A DNA stretch of 64,000 bases from Variovorax sp037204085 (GCF_037204085.1 NZ_JBBCBW010000015.1:1-64000), one strand, 5' to 3'; counted from the stretch's first letter, positions 25,871 through 35,395 are shown. Notes: generated from the sequence alone by a model not told the origin. Numbers and translations are program-made.

Positions 25871-28168
25871 TTAGTTTTGTTCGGCCGCCCCCGCCGCCCC
25901 AGCCGCCTTCGGCATGCGCATCAGCCGCAACCCGTTGGCCACCACCAGCAGGCTCGCACCCATGTCCGCGAACACCGCCATCCACATGGTGGCGCTGCCG
26001 AACACCGCAAGCACGAAGAACACGCCCTTGATGCCCAGCGCCAGGGTGATGTTCTGCCACAGCACCGAGTGCGCCCGGCGCGACAGGCGAATGGTCTCGG
26101 GCAGGCGGCGCAGGTCGTCGTTCATGATGACCACGTCCGCCGCCTCCATGGCCGTGTCGGTGCCGGCGCCGCCCATTGCAAAGCCGATGTCCGCCTGGGC
26201 GAGCGCGGGCGCATCGTTGATGCCGTCGCCCACCATGCCGGCAACGCCGTGGCGCTGCTGGAGCGCCTTGACGGCGTCGAGCTTCTCTTCGGGCAGCAGG
26301 TTGCCGCGCACGTCTTCGATGCCCGCATGCGCGCCGATCGCCCGGGCCGTGGCGGCGTTGTCCCCGGTGAGCATCACCGGCGTGACGCCAAGCGCGCGCA
26401 GCTCGGCCATGGCGGCTTGCGACGACGGCTTGATGGTGTCGGCCACCGCAAACAGTGCAAGCACCTCCTGGCCGGAGGCCAGCAGCGTGACCGTGCGCCC
26501 TGCTTCTTCATGGCGCTTCAGCTCGGCCTCGAGCGCAGGGGTGCACAGCCCCCGCTCTTCGATCAACCGGTGGTTGCCCAGCACATAGGCCTGGCCTTCG
26601 TGCGTGGCCTGCACGCCGCGCCCTGGCAGGGCCGTGAAGTCTCCGACCTCGAGCGCTTCGATCTCCAGGCCCTCGGCAATGGCCCTGGACACGGGGTGGT
26701 CAGAACGGCTTGCGATGCTTGCCGCAACCGCAAAGACCGCGTCCTTGTCCGTCGCGGCGCCAAGCAGGCCCGATTCGACCAGCCGCGGCTTGCCTTCGGT
26801 GATGGTGCCCGTCTTGTCGAGCGCCACCGCCTTGAGCTTGCGCGCCTCTTCGAGGTAGGTGCCGCCCTTGATGAGAATGCCGCGCCGCGCGGCCGAGGCC
26901 AGCGCGCTCACCACGGTAACGGGCGTCGAGATGACGAGCGCGCAAGGGCACGCGATGACCAACAGCACCAGTGCCTTGTAGATGGCCTGCAGCCAGGTCC
27001 AGCCCATGAGCCAGGGCGTGAGCACTGCCACTGCAATGGCCAGCACGAAGACGGCAGGCGTGTAGACCGACGCGAACTTGTCGACGAAGCGCTGCGTGGG
27101 CGCGCGCGAGCCTTGCGCCTCTTCGACCGCATGGATGATGCGGGCCAGCGTGGTGTTGGCTGCCACCGCAGTGACGCGGAATTCAAGCGCAGCCGTCTGG
27201 TTGATAGTGCCCGCGAACACCGCGTCCCCGGCCGACTTGTCGACCGGAATGCTCTCGCCGGTGACGGGTGCCTGGTCGATGGCGCTGGTGCCTTGGGTGA
27301 CGACGCCGTCCAGCGGCACGCGCTCACCCGGGCGGATGCGCACAACGGCACCCAGCGCCACGGTGTCGGCCTTCGCCGTCTTCCAGCTGCCGTCGGGCTG
27401 CCGCACCTCGGCCTGCTCGGGCGCCAGCGCCAGCAGGCCCTGGATGGCATTGCGCGCGCGATCGACCGCGCGGGCCTCGATCATTTCGGCAATGGCATAA
27501 AGCGCCATCACCATCGCGGCCTCGGGCCACTGGCCGATCAAAAAGGCACCCGTCACGGCCACGGCCATCAGCGCGTTGATGTTCAACCGCCCGAGCACCA
27601 GTGCCGCAAAGCCCTTCCTGTAGGTGTCGAGCCCGGCCAGTCCAATGGCACCGAGCGCAAGCGCCATCTCCACCGCGGTGAACCCTGCCCCCTCGGGCGC
27701 GAGAAAGGAAATTGTCTCGGCCGCAATGGCCAGCACCAGCGCGGCAACAAGCCGCATGAGTTCCGGCGTCATGAGGCCGGTGGCGCGCGCCGTGCCACCG
27801 GCGGCAGGTTGCGCGCCCGCCGCGCTGTTCAGCGGCTCGGGCTTGAAGCCCGCCTTGCGAATGGCTGCCAGCGCATCGGGCAACGCGGCTTCATCGGCCG
27901 TAATGGCCATGGTGCGTTCACCGAGCCGGAAGCGCAGCCCGCTGATGCCGCGAACGGGCTCGAGCGCGCGCCGGATTTCCGACTCTTCCACCGCGCAGTC
28001 CATCGTGGGAATGCGAAAGAGCAAGGCGCCCTTCGGAACATCGGCGGCGTCGACAGCGGCAATGGGGGCGGCGGTCGCTGATCCACACGCGGAGTTGCCG
28101 CAGCAGGCCGTTTCGGCAGGAGCGTGGGCGTGCGGCGCCAGGGGTTTCAGGGCATTCTGGTTCGTCAT
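25871..28168 (-). CDS. P1B-type heavy-metal translocating ATPase (Zn/Cd/Pb)
   Basis: About 765 residues. All P-type landmarks are present: VTGESIPVDK in the actuator, the transport motif IACPCALVIS, the phosphorylation site ALDKTGTITEGK and GDGINDAPALAQADIG. The N terminus has a CCGNSACG cluster and an HMA domain whose metal loop is MDCAVEES, with a single Cys followed by Glu residues instead of the copper-type CxxC; this favours Zn/Cd/Pb export (ZntA/CadA/PbrA). The ATG at 28168 is downstream of a textbook MerR-controlled promoter; an upstream in-frame ATG at 28213 would overlap it. Confidence 0.95.
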   Translation of the reverse strand: MTNQNALKPLAPHAHAPAETACCGNSACGSATAAPIAAVDAADVPKGALLFRIPTMDCAVEESEIRRALEPVRGISGLRFRLGERTMAITADEAALPDALAAIRKAGFKPEPLNSAAGAQPAAGGTARATGLMTPELMRLVAALVLAIAAETISFLAPEGAGFTAVEMALALGAIGLAGLDTYRKGFAALVLGRLNINALMAVAVTGAFLIGQWPEAAMVMALYAIAEMIEARAVDRARNAIQGLLALAPEQAEVRQPDGSWKTAKADTVALGAVVRIRPGERVPLDGVVTQGTSAIDQAPVTGESIPVDKSAGDAVFAGTINQTAALEFRVTAVAANTTLARIIHAVEEAQGSRAPTQRFVDKFASVYTPAVFVLAIAVAVLTPWLMGWTWLQAIYKALVLLVIACPCALVISTPVTVVSALASAARRGILIKGGTYLEEARKLKAVALDKTGTITEGKPRLVESGLLGAATDKDAVFAVAASIASRSDHPVSRAIAEGLEIEALEVGDFTALPGRGVQATHEGQAYVLGNHRLIEERGLCTPALEAELKRHEEAGRTVTLLASGQEVLALFAVADTIKPSSQAAMAELRALGVTPVMLTGDNAATARAIGAHAGIEDVRGNLLPEEKLDAVKALQQRHGVAGMVGDGINDAPALAQADIGFAMGGAGTDTAMEAADVVIMNDDLRRLPETIRLSRRAHSVLWQNITLALGIKGVFFVLAVFGSATMWMAVFADMGASLLVVANGLRLMRMPKAAGAAGAAEQN

Positions 28169-28175
28169 GAAGACA

Positions 28176-28206
28176 ATTGGAAACCCTGAAGCAGGTGTAG
28201 AGTCAA
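28176..28206 (-). promoter_or_regulatory. MerR-type promoter/operator of the metal ATPase
   Basis: On the minus strand, a -35 TTGACT (28206-28201) and a -10 TCCAAT (28181-28176) are separated by exactly 19 bases, the overlong spacer that MerR regulators correct by DNA distortion. The spacer contains the dyad seen on the plus strand as ACCCTG...TAGAGT (28183-28203), like the CadR/PbrR/ZntR operators. It lies between the ATPase and the divergent cadR/pbrR gene. Confidence 0.85.
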
Positions 28207-28240
28207 ACGACAAATTCCTTCACTTCGTTCTTGCCGCATC

Positions 28241-28714
28241 ATGAAAATCGGAGAACTGGCCAAGGTCGCGAACACACCGGTCGAAACCATCCGCTATTAC
28301 GAGCGCGAGCAGTTGCTGCCCGAGCCGGCGCGCACCGAAGGCAACTACCGCATCTACGACGACGAGCACGCGCAGCGGCTGGGCTTTATCCGCCGCTGCC
28401 GTTCGCTGGACATGACGCTCGATGAAATCCGCAGCCTGCTGCGGTTCCGCGATGCGCCGGGAGAAGACTGCGGGCAGGTCAACCAGCTGCTGGACGACCA
28501 CATCGGCCACGTGGCCGCCCGTATTTCCGAACTCAAGCTGCTGGAGAAGCAGCTGAAGGCGCTGCGCCAGCAATGCTGCGGGGCAGAGTCGGCGCAGAAC
28601 TGCGGCATCCTGCAGGAGCTGGACACCGCCACGCTCGCAACGGAGCCCTTCGGGCAGCACGCGGGGCATGTGCACGGCTCGCTGCACAACACATCCGCCA
28701 AACGTTCGTCTTGA
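28241..28714 (+). CDS. Cd(II)/Pb(II)-responsive MerR-family regulator (CadR/PbrR)
   Basis: A 157-residue MerR regulator. Residues 1-70 are the winged helix-turn-helix (MKIGELAKVANTPVETIRYY, GNYRIYDDEHAQRLGFIRR), followed by the dimerisation coiled coil and the metal-binding loop. Cys77, Cys112/113 and Cys121 match the three thiolates of PbrR-type lead/cadmium sensors. The C-terminal tail GQHAGHVHGSLH adds His ligands as in CadR. It faces the P1B ATPase gene across its MerR promoter, which it should activate when metal is bound. Confidence 0.93.
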   Translation: MKIGELAKVANTPVETIRYYEREQLLPEPARTEGNYRIYDDEHAQRLGFIRRCRSLDMTLDEIRSLLRFRDAPGEDCGQVNQLLDDHIGHVAARISELKLLEKQLKALRQQCCGAESAQNCGILQELDTATLATEPFGQHAGHVHGSLHNTSAKRSS

Positions 28715-28758
28715 TGTGTCTTGACGTGGTTCAGGGCGCCATCACGCCGACCACGCTC

Positions 28759-29295
28759 TCACACGCGAAGCGAGCCGCGGAAGCCCCTTGCGGCGTAGTA
28801 CGACTGGGCACCGTTGTGATACACGAACACCTTGCCATAGCGGTAGTCGCCGAAGAGCGCTCCGCCAAGTGAGCGAACGTCAGGCGGCGTCTCGATCCAG
28901 CTGGAAGTCTTCGCGTCGAACTTGCCGAGCTTCTGCAGCTCGCGGTACTGCTCTTCCGTCAACAGCGCGATGCCCATGGCGGCCGCCATGCCAAGAGCGC
29001 TGTCCTGCGGCTTGTTTTCCTTGCGTGCGTCGAGCGCTTCGCGGTCGTAGCAAAGGCTCCTGCGGCCTGCCGGGCTCTCGGGGGCGCAGTCGCAGAACGT
29101 GATTTGCCCGGTTTTCTTGTCCTGGCCGATCACGTCCGGCTCACCGCCGGTTTCTTCCATGGCGCCAATCGACTTCAGCGCAGCGGGGTTGCTTTCGAGC
29201 CTTGCCTGAACGTCGGCCCATGCGACGCCCTTGTGGCGTTGCATGTGCTTCTCGAAGCGGGCTTGCAATGTCTGGAGCAGTTCTTGCGTCTTCAT
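28759..29295 (-). CDS. DUF4256 family protein
   Basis: A 178-residue soluble protein that matches the DUF4256 family along its length: ARFEKHMQRHKGVAWADVQ at the N terminus, EETGGEPDVIGQDKKTGQ and FCDCAPESPAGRRSLCYDRE in the middle, and ALFGDYRYGKVFVYHNGAQS at the end. The function of the family is unknown. The Cys residues in the FCDCAPE and SLCYD segments could bind metal. It follows cysE by 7 bases on the same strand, so the two are probably co-transcribed. Confidence 0.85.
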   Translation of the reverse strand: MKTQELLQTLQARFEKHMQRHKGVAWADVQARLESNPAALKSIGAMEETGGEPDVIGQDKKTGQITFCDCAPESPAGRRSLCYDREALDARKENKPQDSALGMAAAMGIALLTEEQYRELQKLGKFDAKTSSWIETPPDVRSLGGALFGDYRYGKVFVYHNGAQSYYAARGFRGSLRV

Positions 29296-29302
29296 GGTTC
29301 TG

Positions 29303-30073
29303 CTATTTGCCTATGAGCTGAGTGAGCTTTTCCGCCTCGAAGCTCTCGTCGCGCGCCGCGTCGCAGGGCACGCAGTCCTTGGTGCCGGGGTGTGCGGACA
29401 GCTTCTCGATGGCCTGCCACAGCAGCGCGATCTGATGCTCCTGCCCCGCGGCGTTGTCGATCAGCCCGCGCATGGCTTGGCTGAGCGGGTCGTCTTCCTG
29501 CGTGATGCCGTAGGCAGAAAACTTCTGCGGCGCGGCCACATCGGCGCTCTCGCCCGCCTTCGACGGGATGATTCGCGCGGGAATGCCCACCGCCGTTGCC
29601 CCGGCCGGCACCGGCTTGATGACCACCGCGTTGCTGCCGATCTTGGCGCCGTCGCCAACCTCGAAGCCGCCCAGCACCTTGGCGCCCGCGCTTACCACCA
29701 CGTTGCGCCCGAGCGTCGGGTGGCGCTTGGCGCCCTTGTAGAGCGAGGTGCCGCCCAGCGTCACGCCCTGGTAGATGGTGCAGCCGTCGCCGATTTCGGC
29801 GGTTTCGCCCACCACCACGCCCATGGCATGGTCGAAGAACACCCGCTCGCCGATCTTGGCGGCCGGGTGAATCTCGATGCCCGTGAGCCAGCGCGCCACA
29901 TGCGCGATAAAGCGGGCCGGCCACTTGAAACCGTGCGTCCAACAAGCGTGCGCCCAGCGATGCAGCACCACGGCATGAAAGCCGGGGTAGACCGTGATCA
30001 CTTCCCAGGCGCTGCGCGCGGCCGGGTCGCGTTCGAGGATGCACCGGATGTCGGCGCGCAAACGAGAGAACAT
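29303..30073 (-). CDS. cysE: Serine O-acetyltransferase
   Basis: A 256-residue left-handed beta-helix acetyltransferase catalysing the first step of cysteine synthesis, serine plus acetyl-CoA to O-acetylserine. Landmarks: MFSRLRADIRCILERDPAAR, the catalytic His in DHAMGVVVGETAEIGDG, and hexapeptide repeats through HPTLGRNVVVSAGAKVLGG. The tail beyond the beta-helix is longer than in E. coli and acidic, without the usual terminal Ile, so sensitivity to cysteine and binding to CysK may differ. A possible promoter (TATAAC at about 30094) lies just upstream. DUF4256 gene follows. Confidence 0.95.
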   Translation of the reverse strand: MFSRLRADIRCILERDPAARSAWEVITVYPGFHAVVLHRWAHACWTHGFKWPARFIAHVARWLTGIEIHPAAKIGERVFFDHAMGVVVGETAEIGDGCTIYQGVTLGGTSLYKGAKRHPTLGRNVVVSAGAKVLGGFEVGDGAKIGSNAVVIKPVPAGATAVGIPARIIPSKAGESADVAAPQKFSAYGITQEDDPLSQAMRGLIDNAAGQEHQIALLWQAIEKLSAHPGTKDCVPCDAARDESFEAEKLTQLIGK

Positions 30074-30152
30074 CGCTGCCTTTGTTGTCGTTATATCGAT
30101 AGGGGCCGGCGAGTCTAAAGCCGGCGGTCTTTCGCGCACGCGCGATGGGGTT

Positions 30153-30884
30153 TTAGCCCTTGCGCGGGCCGTTTGCGGCGTCGGCCATGGCCTTGGCGAT
30201 GCCGCGCAGGATGTGGATCTCTTCGGGCGTGGGCTGGGCGCGGTTGAAAAGCTGCTGCAGCCGGGGCATCAGCTTCTTCGGCGCCTCGGGGTCCAGAAAG
30301 CCGATGTCCACCAGAGAGCGCTCCCAGTGCTCGAGCATGCCGGCCACCGCCTTCGCATCGGCCGCCTGCACCGGCGCCGTGGCGTCGCGCACCGCATAGC
30401 CGCCCAGCGCCAGGCGCCATTCATAGGCAATCACCTGGATGGCCGCCCCCAGGTTGAGAGAGCCGAACTTCGGGTCGGTCGGAATGCTCAAGGCCACGTT
30501 GCAGCGGTAGACGTCTTCATTGCGCATACCGAAACGCTCGGAGCCGAAGAGAAAGGCCACATGCTGGTCGCCCTGCTGGGCCAGCGGCTCCAGGTGCTCC
30601 CGCGGGGTGCGCGTGGGCGGGCCGAAGTCTCGCGGCACCATGGCGGTGGCGCACAGGTGGGTTACGCCGTCGAGCGCCTCGTCCAGCGTTTCGACAATGC
30701 GGGCGTTGTTCAGCACGTCGAGCGCGCCGCTTGCCCGCTGGATGGTTTCTTCCCGCCGCAGCACGTTGGCCCAGCGGGGCGTTACCAGCACCAGGTCGTC
30801 GAAACCCATGGTCTTCATGGCGCGGGCGGCGGCGCCCACATTGCCTGCGTGGCTGGTCTGGATCAGGATAAAACGGGTGCGCAT
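30153..30884 (-). CDS. trmJ: tRNA (cytidine/uridine-2'-O-)-methyltransferase TrmJ
   Basis: A 243-residue SPOUT-class methyltransferase that modifies the ribose of tRNA position 32. The knot region is visible: ILIQTSHAGNVGAAARAMKT (motif 1), VAFLFGSERFGMRNEDV (motif 2) and the SAM-binding SIPTDPKFGSLNLGAAIQV (motif 3). The start at 30884 is set by the conserved RFILIQTSH; a longer frame upstream would run into suhB. Divergent from suhB, the common arrangement in betaproteobacteria. Confidence 0.95.
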   Translation of the reverse strand: MRTRFILIQTSHAGNVGAAARAMKTMGFDDLVLVTPRWANVLRREETIQRASGALDVLNNARIVETLDEALDGVTHLCATAMVPRDFGPPTRTPREHLEPLAQQGDQHVAFLFGSERFGMRNEDVYRCNVALSIPTDPKFGSLNLGAAIQVIAYEWRLALGGYAVRDATAPVQAADAKAVAGMLEHWERSLVDIGFLDPEAPKKLMPRLQQLFNRAQPTPEEIHILRGIAKAMADAANGPRKG

Positions 30885-31005
30885 GGAGGGTTTGGAGGCA
30901 CGAAACGGGCGGAGCCGGTAAAATGACCGATTCTCGCCGCCCGCATCGCCGGGCCGCAGGGTCGCCTCCAGGGGACCTCCTCCACCGTTCTTCTCACAAT
31001 CCAGA

Positions 31006-32067
31006 ATGTCGTCCCCCAACCTGCATCCCATGCTCAATGTGGCCGTCAAGGCCGCACGCGCCGCCGGCGCCATCATCAATCGCGCCGCCCTCGACGTCGA
31101 GGCCGTGCGCATTTCGCAAAAGCAGGTCAACGACTTCGTCACCGAAGTCGACCACGCCAGCGAGCAAGCCATTATTGAAACGCTGCTTGGCGCATACCCG
31201 GGGCACGGCATCCTGGCCGAAGAATCGGGCACCGAGCACGGTGCAAAAGATTCCGACTACGTCTGGATCATCGATCCGCTCGACGGCACCACCAACTTCA
31301 TCCACGGCTTTCCGGTCTACTGCGTTTCCATTGCGCTGTCGGTGCGCGGCAAGATCGAGCAGGCGGTCATCTACGACCCGAGCCGCAACGACCTGTTTAC
31401 TGCCACCAAGGGCCGCGGCGCCTACATGAACGAGCGCCGCATCCGCGTCTCGAAGCGCACCAAGCTCAGCGAATGCCTGGTTTCCACCGGCTTTCCGTTT
31501 CGCACGGGCGACAACTTCAAGCAGTACCTGGCCATCATGGCCGACATGATGCCCCGCATGGCGGGCCTGCGCCGCCCTGGCGCAGCCGCACTCGACCTGG
31601 CCTACGTGGCCGCCGGCTTTACCGACGGCTTCTTCGAAACCGGCCTCAACCCCTGGGACGTGGCCGCGGGTTCGCTGCTGGTGACAGAGGCCGGCGGCCT
31701 GATCGGCAACTTCACGGGCGAGCCCGACTTTCTGGAACAGCGCGAATGCCTGGCCGGCGCCCCGCGCATCTACGGCCAGCTGGTGCCGCTGCTTGCCAAG
31801 TATTCCAAGTTTGCCGGCATCGACGACAAGATGCGCGCCAGCGACCGCGTGCGCGCCGTGTCGGCCGCAGCGCGCCCCAACGCCGACGAATCGGTCGACC
31901 TGTATGCGCGCAGCACGGTGCCCGACCTGCCCGCCGCATCGCTCGACGGCGAAGCGCCCGCCCCCGCGGCCGCGCCGGCAGCACCGGTGTCGCGCAAGCT
32001 CACGCGCATTCGCCGCGACGCGCCTGCCGACGGCAGCCCTTCCGAAGGCGACGCTTCCGCCAAGTGA
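31006..32067 (+). CDS. suhB: Inositol-1-monophosphatase SuhB with long C-terminal extension
   Basis: The first 270 residues match SuhB/IMPase: VDHASEQAIIETL, the metal site EESG, the signature WIIDPLDGTTNFIHG and GLNPWDVAAGSLLVTEAGG. It hydrolyses inositol phosphate and, in E. coli, also works as a component of the rRNA antitermination complex with Nus factors. The protein is 353 residues, about 85 longer than the E. coli form; the extra tail is rich in Ala, Pro and Arg/Ser and looks disordered. It overlaps the FUSC gene by a TGATG. Confidence 0.93.
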   Translation: MSSPNLHPMLNVAVKAARAAGAIINRAALDVEAVRISQKQVNDFVTEVDHASEQAIIETLLGAYPGHGILAEESGTEHGAKDSDYVWIIDPLDGTTNFIHGFPVYCVSIALSVRGKIEQAVIYDPSRNDLFTATKGRGAYMNERRIRVSKRTKLSECLVSTGFPFRTGDNFKQYLAIMADMMPRMAGLRRPGAAALDLAYVAAGFTDGFFETGLNPWDVAAGSLLVTEAGGLIGNFTGEPDFLEQRECLAGAPRIYGQLVPLLAKYSKFAGIDDKMRASDRVRAVSAAARPNADESVDLYARSTVPDLPAASLDGEAPAPAAAPAAPVSRKLTRIRRDAPADGSPSEGDASAK

Positions 32068-34301
32068 TGCAGGGGCCCGGTGCCGCCCTCCGCTTTCGTG
32101 CGGCGCTGCGTGTTGCGCTGAGCCAGTACGTCGCCAACGGCTTCAGCGTTGCGCTCGGCCTGCTGGTCATCTCGGCCGGCGCGCATTTCTGGCTCGGCAC
32201 CATCGCGGCCTCTGCAGCCGCGGTGGGCGTGATCGTCACGGCCCCGCCCGACCTGCCCGGCCCGCGCCGCGGCAAGTTCTTCCAGATGCTGCCGGCCCCG
32301 CTGATCGGGCTGCCGCTCTTCTTTCTGGTGCAACTGCTGCACACCGCGCCCATTCGCCTTGGGCTGGTGCTGGTGCCCGCCACTTTCGTCGCCTTTCTGG
32401 CCATGGCATGGGGCAAGCGCGGCATTCCCATTGCCATTGCGGTGATGTTCTCGATGGTTTTCTCGATGGCCACGCCCGCTCCGAACGGCATGGCCGAGGC
32501 GTTGGAGCGCACCTGGCACTTTGGCCTGGGCGCCGGGCTCTACGTGATCTGGGCCAATTTGGCCAACCATGCGCTCAATGCGCGTTATCGCGTGCAGTCG
32601 GTTTCAGACGTGCTGTATTCGCTGGCCGCGCTGATGCGCACCGAGGCCACGCAGTTCACGCCGCGCGACGACACCAGCGACATCCGCGAAACCCCTGCCC
32701 CCTTGCTCGGCCGCCTGCTGCGTGAACAGGCCGCGCTGGCCGACCAGCTTCAGGCCACGCGCGACATCGTGCTCGAGTCGCCGCGCACGCCGCGCCGGCA
32801 GCGGCTGGCCGCCATGCTGGTGATCGTGCTCGAAATGCGCGACCAGCTCCTTGCAAGCGAGCTCGACCTGGACGCGCTCAAGAGCCACCCCGCGCATGCC
32901 GAGGCGCTCATTGAAATGCGCCGCGTGCTCGAAGAGCTGGCCGACGAAACCACCGCGCTCGGCGACTCACTGCTGATGGGCCGCCACCCCGAGGCGGTGG
33001 CCGACCGCCGGCCGCGCCTTGCATCCATTCACCTGCCCGCTGAAGAACATGTGGCAAGCCACGGCATGCTGGGCCCCAACGCCGCCATGCTCGCGCGCGG
33101 CCTGGCAAGCCGCATCGGCCACATCAACGATGAGGTGCTGCGCCTGTCTGCCATGGCGCGCGGCGATGCCGAGCCCAACCTGGCCGTGGTGCGGGCCAAC
33201 TGGCAGATGTTCGTGAGCCCGACCGATTGGTCGCTGCGGCCCTTTCTCACGCTGTGGAGCTGGGACGCGCCGCCGCTGCGCCATGCCATTCGGGCCGCGC
33301 TGGCCATTGCGGCAGGCTACGGAATTGCGGTGTCGCTGCCCTGGGGCTCGCACGACTACTGGATCTTGCTGACCATTGTGGTGGTGCTGCGCGGCAGCCT
33401 TTCGCAGACGCTGGAGCGGCGCAACAGCCGCGTGGCCGGCACGCTGCTGGGCTGTGTGCTGGCGGTGGGGCTGCTCTCCGCGCATCCGTCGCCGCTGTTG
33501 CTGCTGGCCTTTGTTACCGTGTCGCAGGCCATTGCGCACAGCTTTGCGGTGCGCCGCTACCTGATTACGGCGGTGGCGGCCACGGTGCTCGGCCTGCTGC
33601 AGGCGCACATGCTCAACACGGGCGCCGCGCCCATCTTTGCGCTGTTCGAGCGCATTGCCGACACGCTCATCGGCGCCGCGCTGGCCTGGGGCTTCTGCTA
33701 TGTGCTGCCGTCATGGGAGCGCGGGCAGATTCCGGCGCTGGTGGCGCGCACGCTCACCGCGCAGGCGCGCCATGCACGCCTGGCGCTGGGCCTGGGCCAG
33801 CTGCAGGCAGTCGACAGCAGCCCCGAGCTCGAATGGCGGCTTGCGCGCCGCGAGGCCTACGACAGCCTTTCGGCGCTGGTGCAGGCCACGCAGCGTTCGC
33901 TTTCAGAGCCGCGCGCGGTGCAGCCGCCGCTCGAGCCGCTGGAGCACCTGCAGGCTCACAGCTACCAGTTGCTCGCGCAACTGAGCGCCGTAAAATCGAT
34001 GCTCGTGCTGCGGCGCGACCGGCTCACCCCGGGCGAAATCGAAGGCCCGCTCGCGCGCACCGCACAGCGCATCGAAGCAGCCATCGGCACCGCGCCCACC
34101 ACCGGTCCCACGCTGCCCGAAAGCCCCGGTTCCACCACCGTGGGCGGCCCGATTCCCCTGCCCGACCCGTTCGACAACGACATCAGCCTCTGGCTGCTGC
34201 GCCGTCTCGATCTGGCCACGGCACTCGCTACGCAGCTGCGCGACGACGCGGCGCGCATTCTTCAACCCCTGGAGACACAAGCCACGACCACCGCTCAATG
34301 A
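32067..34301 (+). CDS. FUSC family membrane protein (aromatic acid exporter/YccS-like)
   Basis: A 744-residue protein with two blocks of about five or six membrane helices (about residues 15-165 and 400-560) and large cytoplasmic helical regions between and after, the usual FUSC layout. The second block contains HDYWILLTIVVVLRGSLSQT and RRNSRVAGTLLGCVLAVGL, the conserved half-domain. Family members export hydroxylated aromatic acids or other small toxic compounds. It overlaps suhB upstream and mscS downstream (ATGA), so the three genes form one operon. Substrate not inferable. Confidence 0.88.
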   Translation: MQGPGAALRFRAALRVALSQYVANGFSVALGLLVISAGAHFWLGTIAASAAAVGVIVTAPPDLPGPRRGKFFQMLPAPLIGLPLFFLVQLLHTAPIRLGLVLVPATFVAFLAMAWGKRGIPIAIAVMFSMVFSMATPAPNGMAEALERTWHFGLGAGLYVIWANLANHALNARYRVQSVSDVLYSLAALMRTEATQFTPRDDTSDIRETPAPLLGRLLREQAALADQLQATRDIVLESPRTPRRQRLAAMLVIVLEMRDQLLASELDLDALKSHPAHAEALIEMRRVLEELADETTALGDSLLMGRHPEAVADRRPRLASIHLPAEEHVASHGMLGPNAAMLARGLASRIGHINDEVLRLSAMARGDAEPNLAVVRANWQMFVSPTDWSLRPFLTLWSWDAPPLRHAIRAALAIAAGYGIAVSLPWGSHDYWILLTIVVVLRGSLSQTLERRNSRVAGTLLGCVLAVGLLSAHPSPLLLLAFVTVSQAIAHSFAVRRYLITAVAATVLGLLQAHMLNTGAAPIFALFERIADTLIGAALAWGFCYVLPSWERGQIPALVARTLTAQARHARLALGLGQLQAVDSSPELEWRLARREAYDSLSALVQATQRSLSEPRAVQPPLEPLEHLQAHSYQLLAQLSAVKSMLVLRRDRLTPGEIEGPLARTAQRIEAAIGTAPTTGPTLPESPGSTTVGGPIPLPDPFDNDISLWLLRRLDLATALATQLRDDAARILQPLETQATTTAQ

Positions 34302-35395
34302 CCGAAGAGATGCTTGCCCACCCCTGGTTCGGCACCTGGCTCGCAGCCGTGATTGCCGTTCCGCTCGCGCTGCTTGTTCACCGTCTCGGCGGCCTTGTGC
34401 TGATGCGAATCACCCGTCCGGCGCCCGCGCTGCATTCGATGGTGATCAACTGCAAACCCGTGGCCCGGGTGGTGCTGCCCCTTTTGGCGCTGCTGCTGGT
34501 GTTTCAGGCGGCGCCTAGCGACCTTCGCTTCATAGGCAGCGTGCGGCACCTCAACGGCCTGCTGCTGATTGCCGCCACCACGTGGCTTGCAGTAAAGGCC
34601 ATCAGCGGCTTTGCGGACGGCGTGCTCGCGCAGCACCCGTACGACGTGGAAGACAACCTGCACGCGCGCCGCGTGCTCACGCAAACCCGCGTGCTTGCGC
34701 GCACCGCCATGTCGATGGTGCTGGTGGCCGGCGGCGCGATGATGCTGATGACTTTTCCTGGCGCGCGGCAGGTGGGTGCGAGCCTGCTGGCTTCGGCGGG
34801 CGTGATCGGCATCGTGGCCGGCCTGGCGGCCAAGCCGGTGTTCAGCAACCTGATTGCCGGGCTGCAGATTGCGCTGGCCCAGCCCATACGCATCGACGAC
34901 GTGCTGGTGGTCGAGGGCGAATGGGGCCGGGTCGAAGAGATTACCGGCACCTTTGTGGTGGTGAAGATCTGGGACGACCGGCGTTTGATCTTGCCGCTCA
35001 GCTACTTCATCGAAAAACCATTCCAGAACTGGACGCGCAGTTCGTCGCAGCTGCTGGGCGCGGTCTTCGTTTATGCCGACTACGGCATGCCGCTGCCGCC
35101 GCTGCGCGCAGAGGTCGAACGCATCGTGAAGTCGGCGCCCGAGTGGGACGGCCGCTTTTTCAACCTGCAGGTAACCGACGCCACCGAGCGCACCATGCAA
35201 ATTCGGGTGCTTTGCACCGCCGGCAACTCCAGCCTTGCCTTCGATTTGCGCTGCAAGGTGCGCGAAGGGCTCATCGACTTCATGCAGCGGGAGTACCCGC
35301 AGTTCCTGCCCCGGATGCGCATCGAAAGCGACGGCAAGCCGGGCAGGCAAAACACCGAAGACATGCAGCTTCAGCCTGTGCCCTCGCCGCGCTGA
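34298..35395 (+). CDS. Mechanosensitive ion channel of the MscS family
   Basis: A 365-residue MscS-type channel. About four hydrophobic helices precede the pore helix and beta domain: GVIGIVAGLAAKPVFSNLIA (pore), then QPIRIDDVLVVEGEWGRVEE and GTFVVVKIWDDRRLILPLSYF, the conserved beta barrel entry. Channels of this type open under membrane tension after hypo-osmotic shock. It starts inside the stop of the FUSC gene. Its last 25 bases overlap the convergent DUF418 gene. Confidence 0.92.
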   Translation: MTEEMLAHPWFGTWLAAVIAVPLALLVHRLGGLVLMRITRPAPALHSMVINCKPVARVVLPLLALLLVFQAAPSDLRFIGSVRHLNGLLLIAATTWLAVKAISGFADGVLAQHPYDVEDNLHARRVLTQTRVLARTAMSMVLVAGGAMMLMTFPGARQVGASLLASAGVIGIVAGLAAKPVFSNLIAGLQIALAQPIRIDDVLVVEGEWGRVEEITGTFVVVKIWDDRRLILPLSYFIEKPFQNWTRSSSQLLGAVFVYADYGMPLPPLRAEVERIVKSAPEWDGRFFNLQVTDATERTMQIRVLCTAGNSSLAFDLRCKVREGLIDFMQREYPQFLPRMRIESDGKPGRQNTEDMQLQPVPSPR

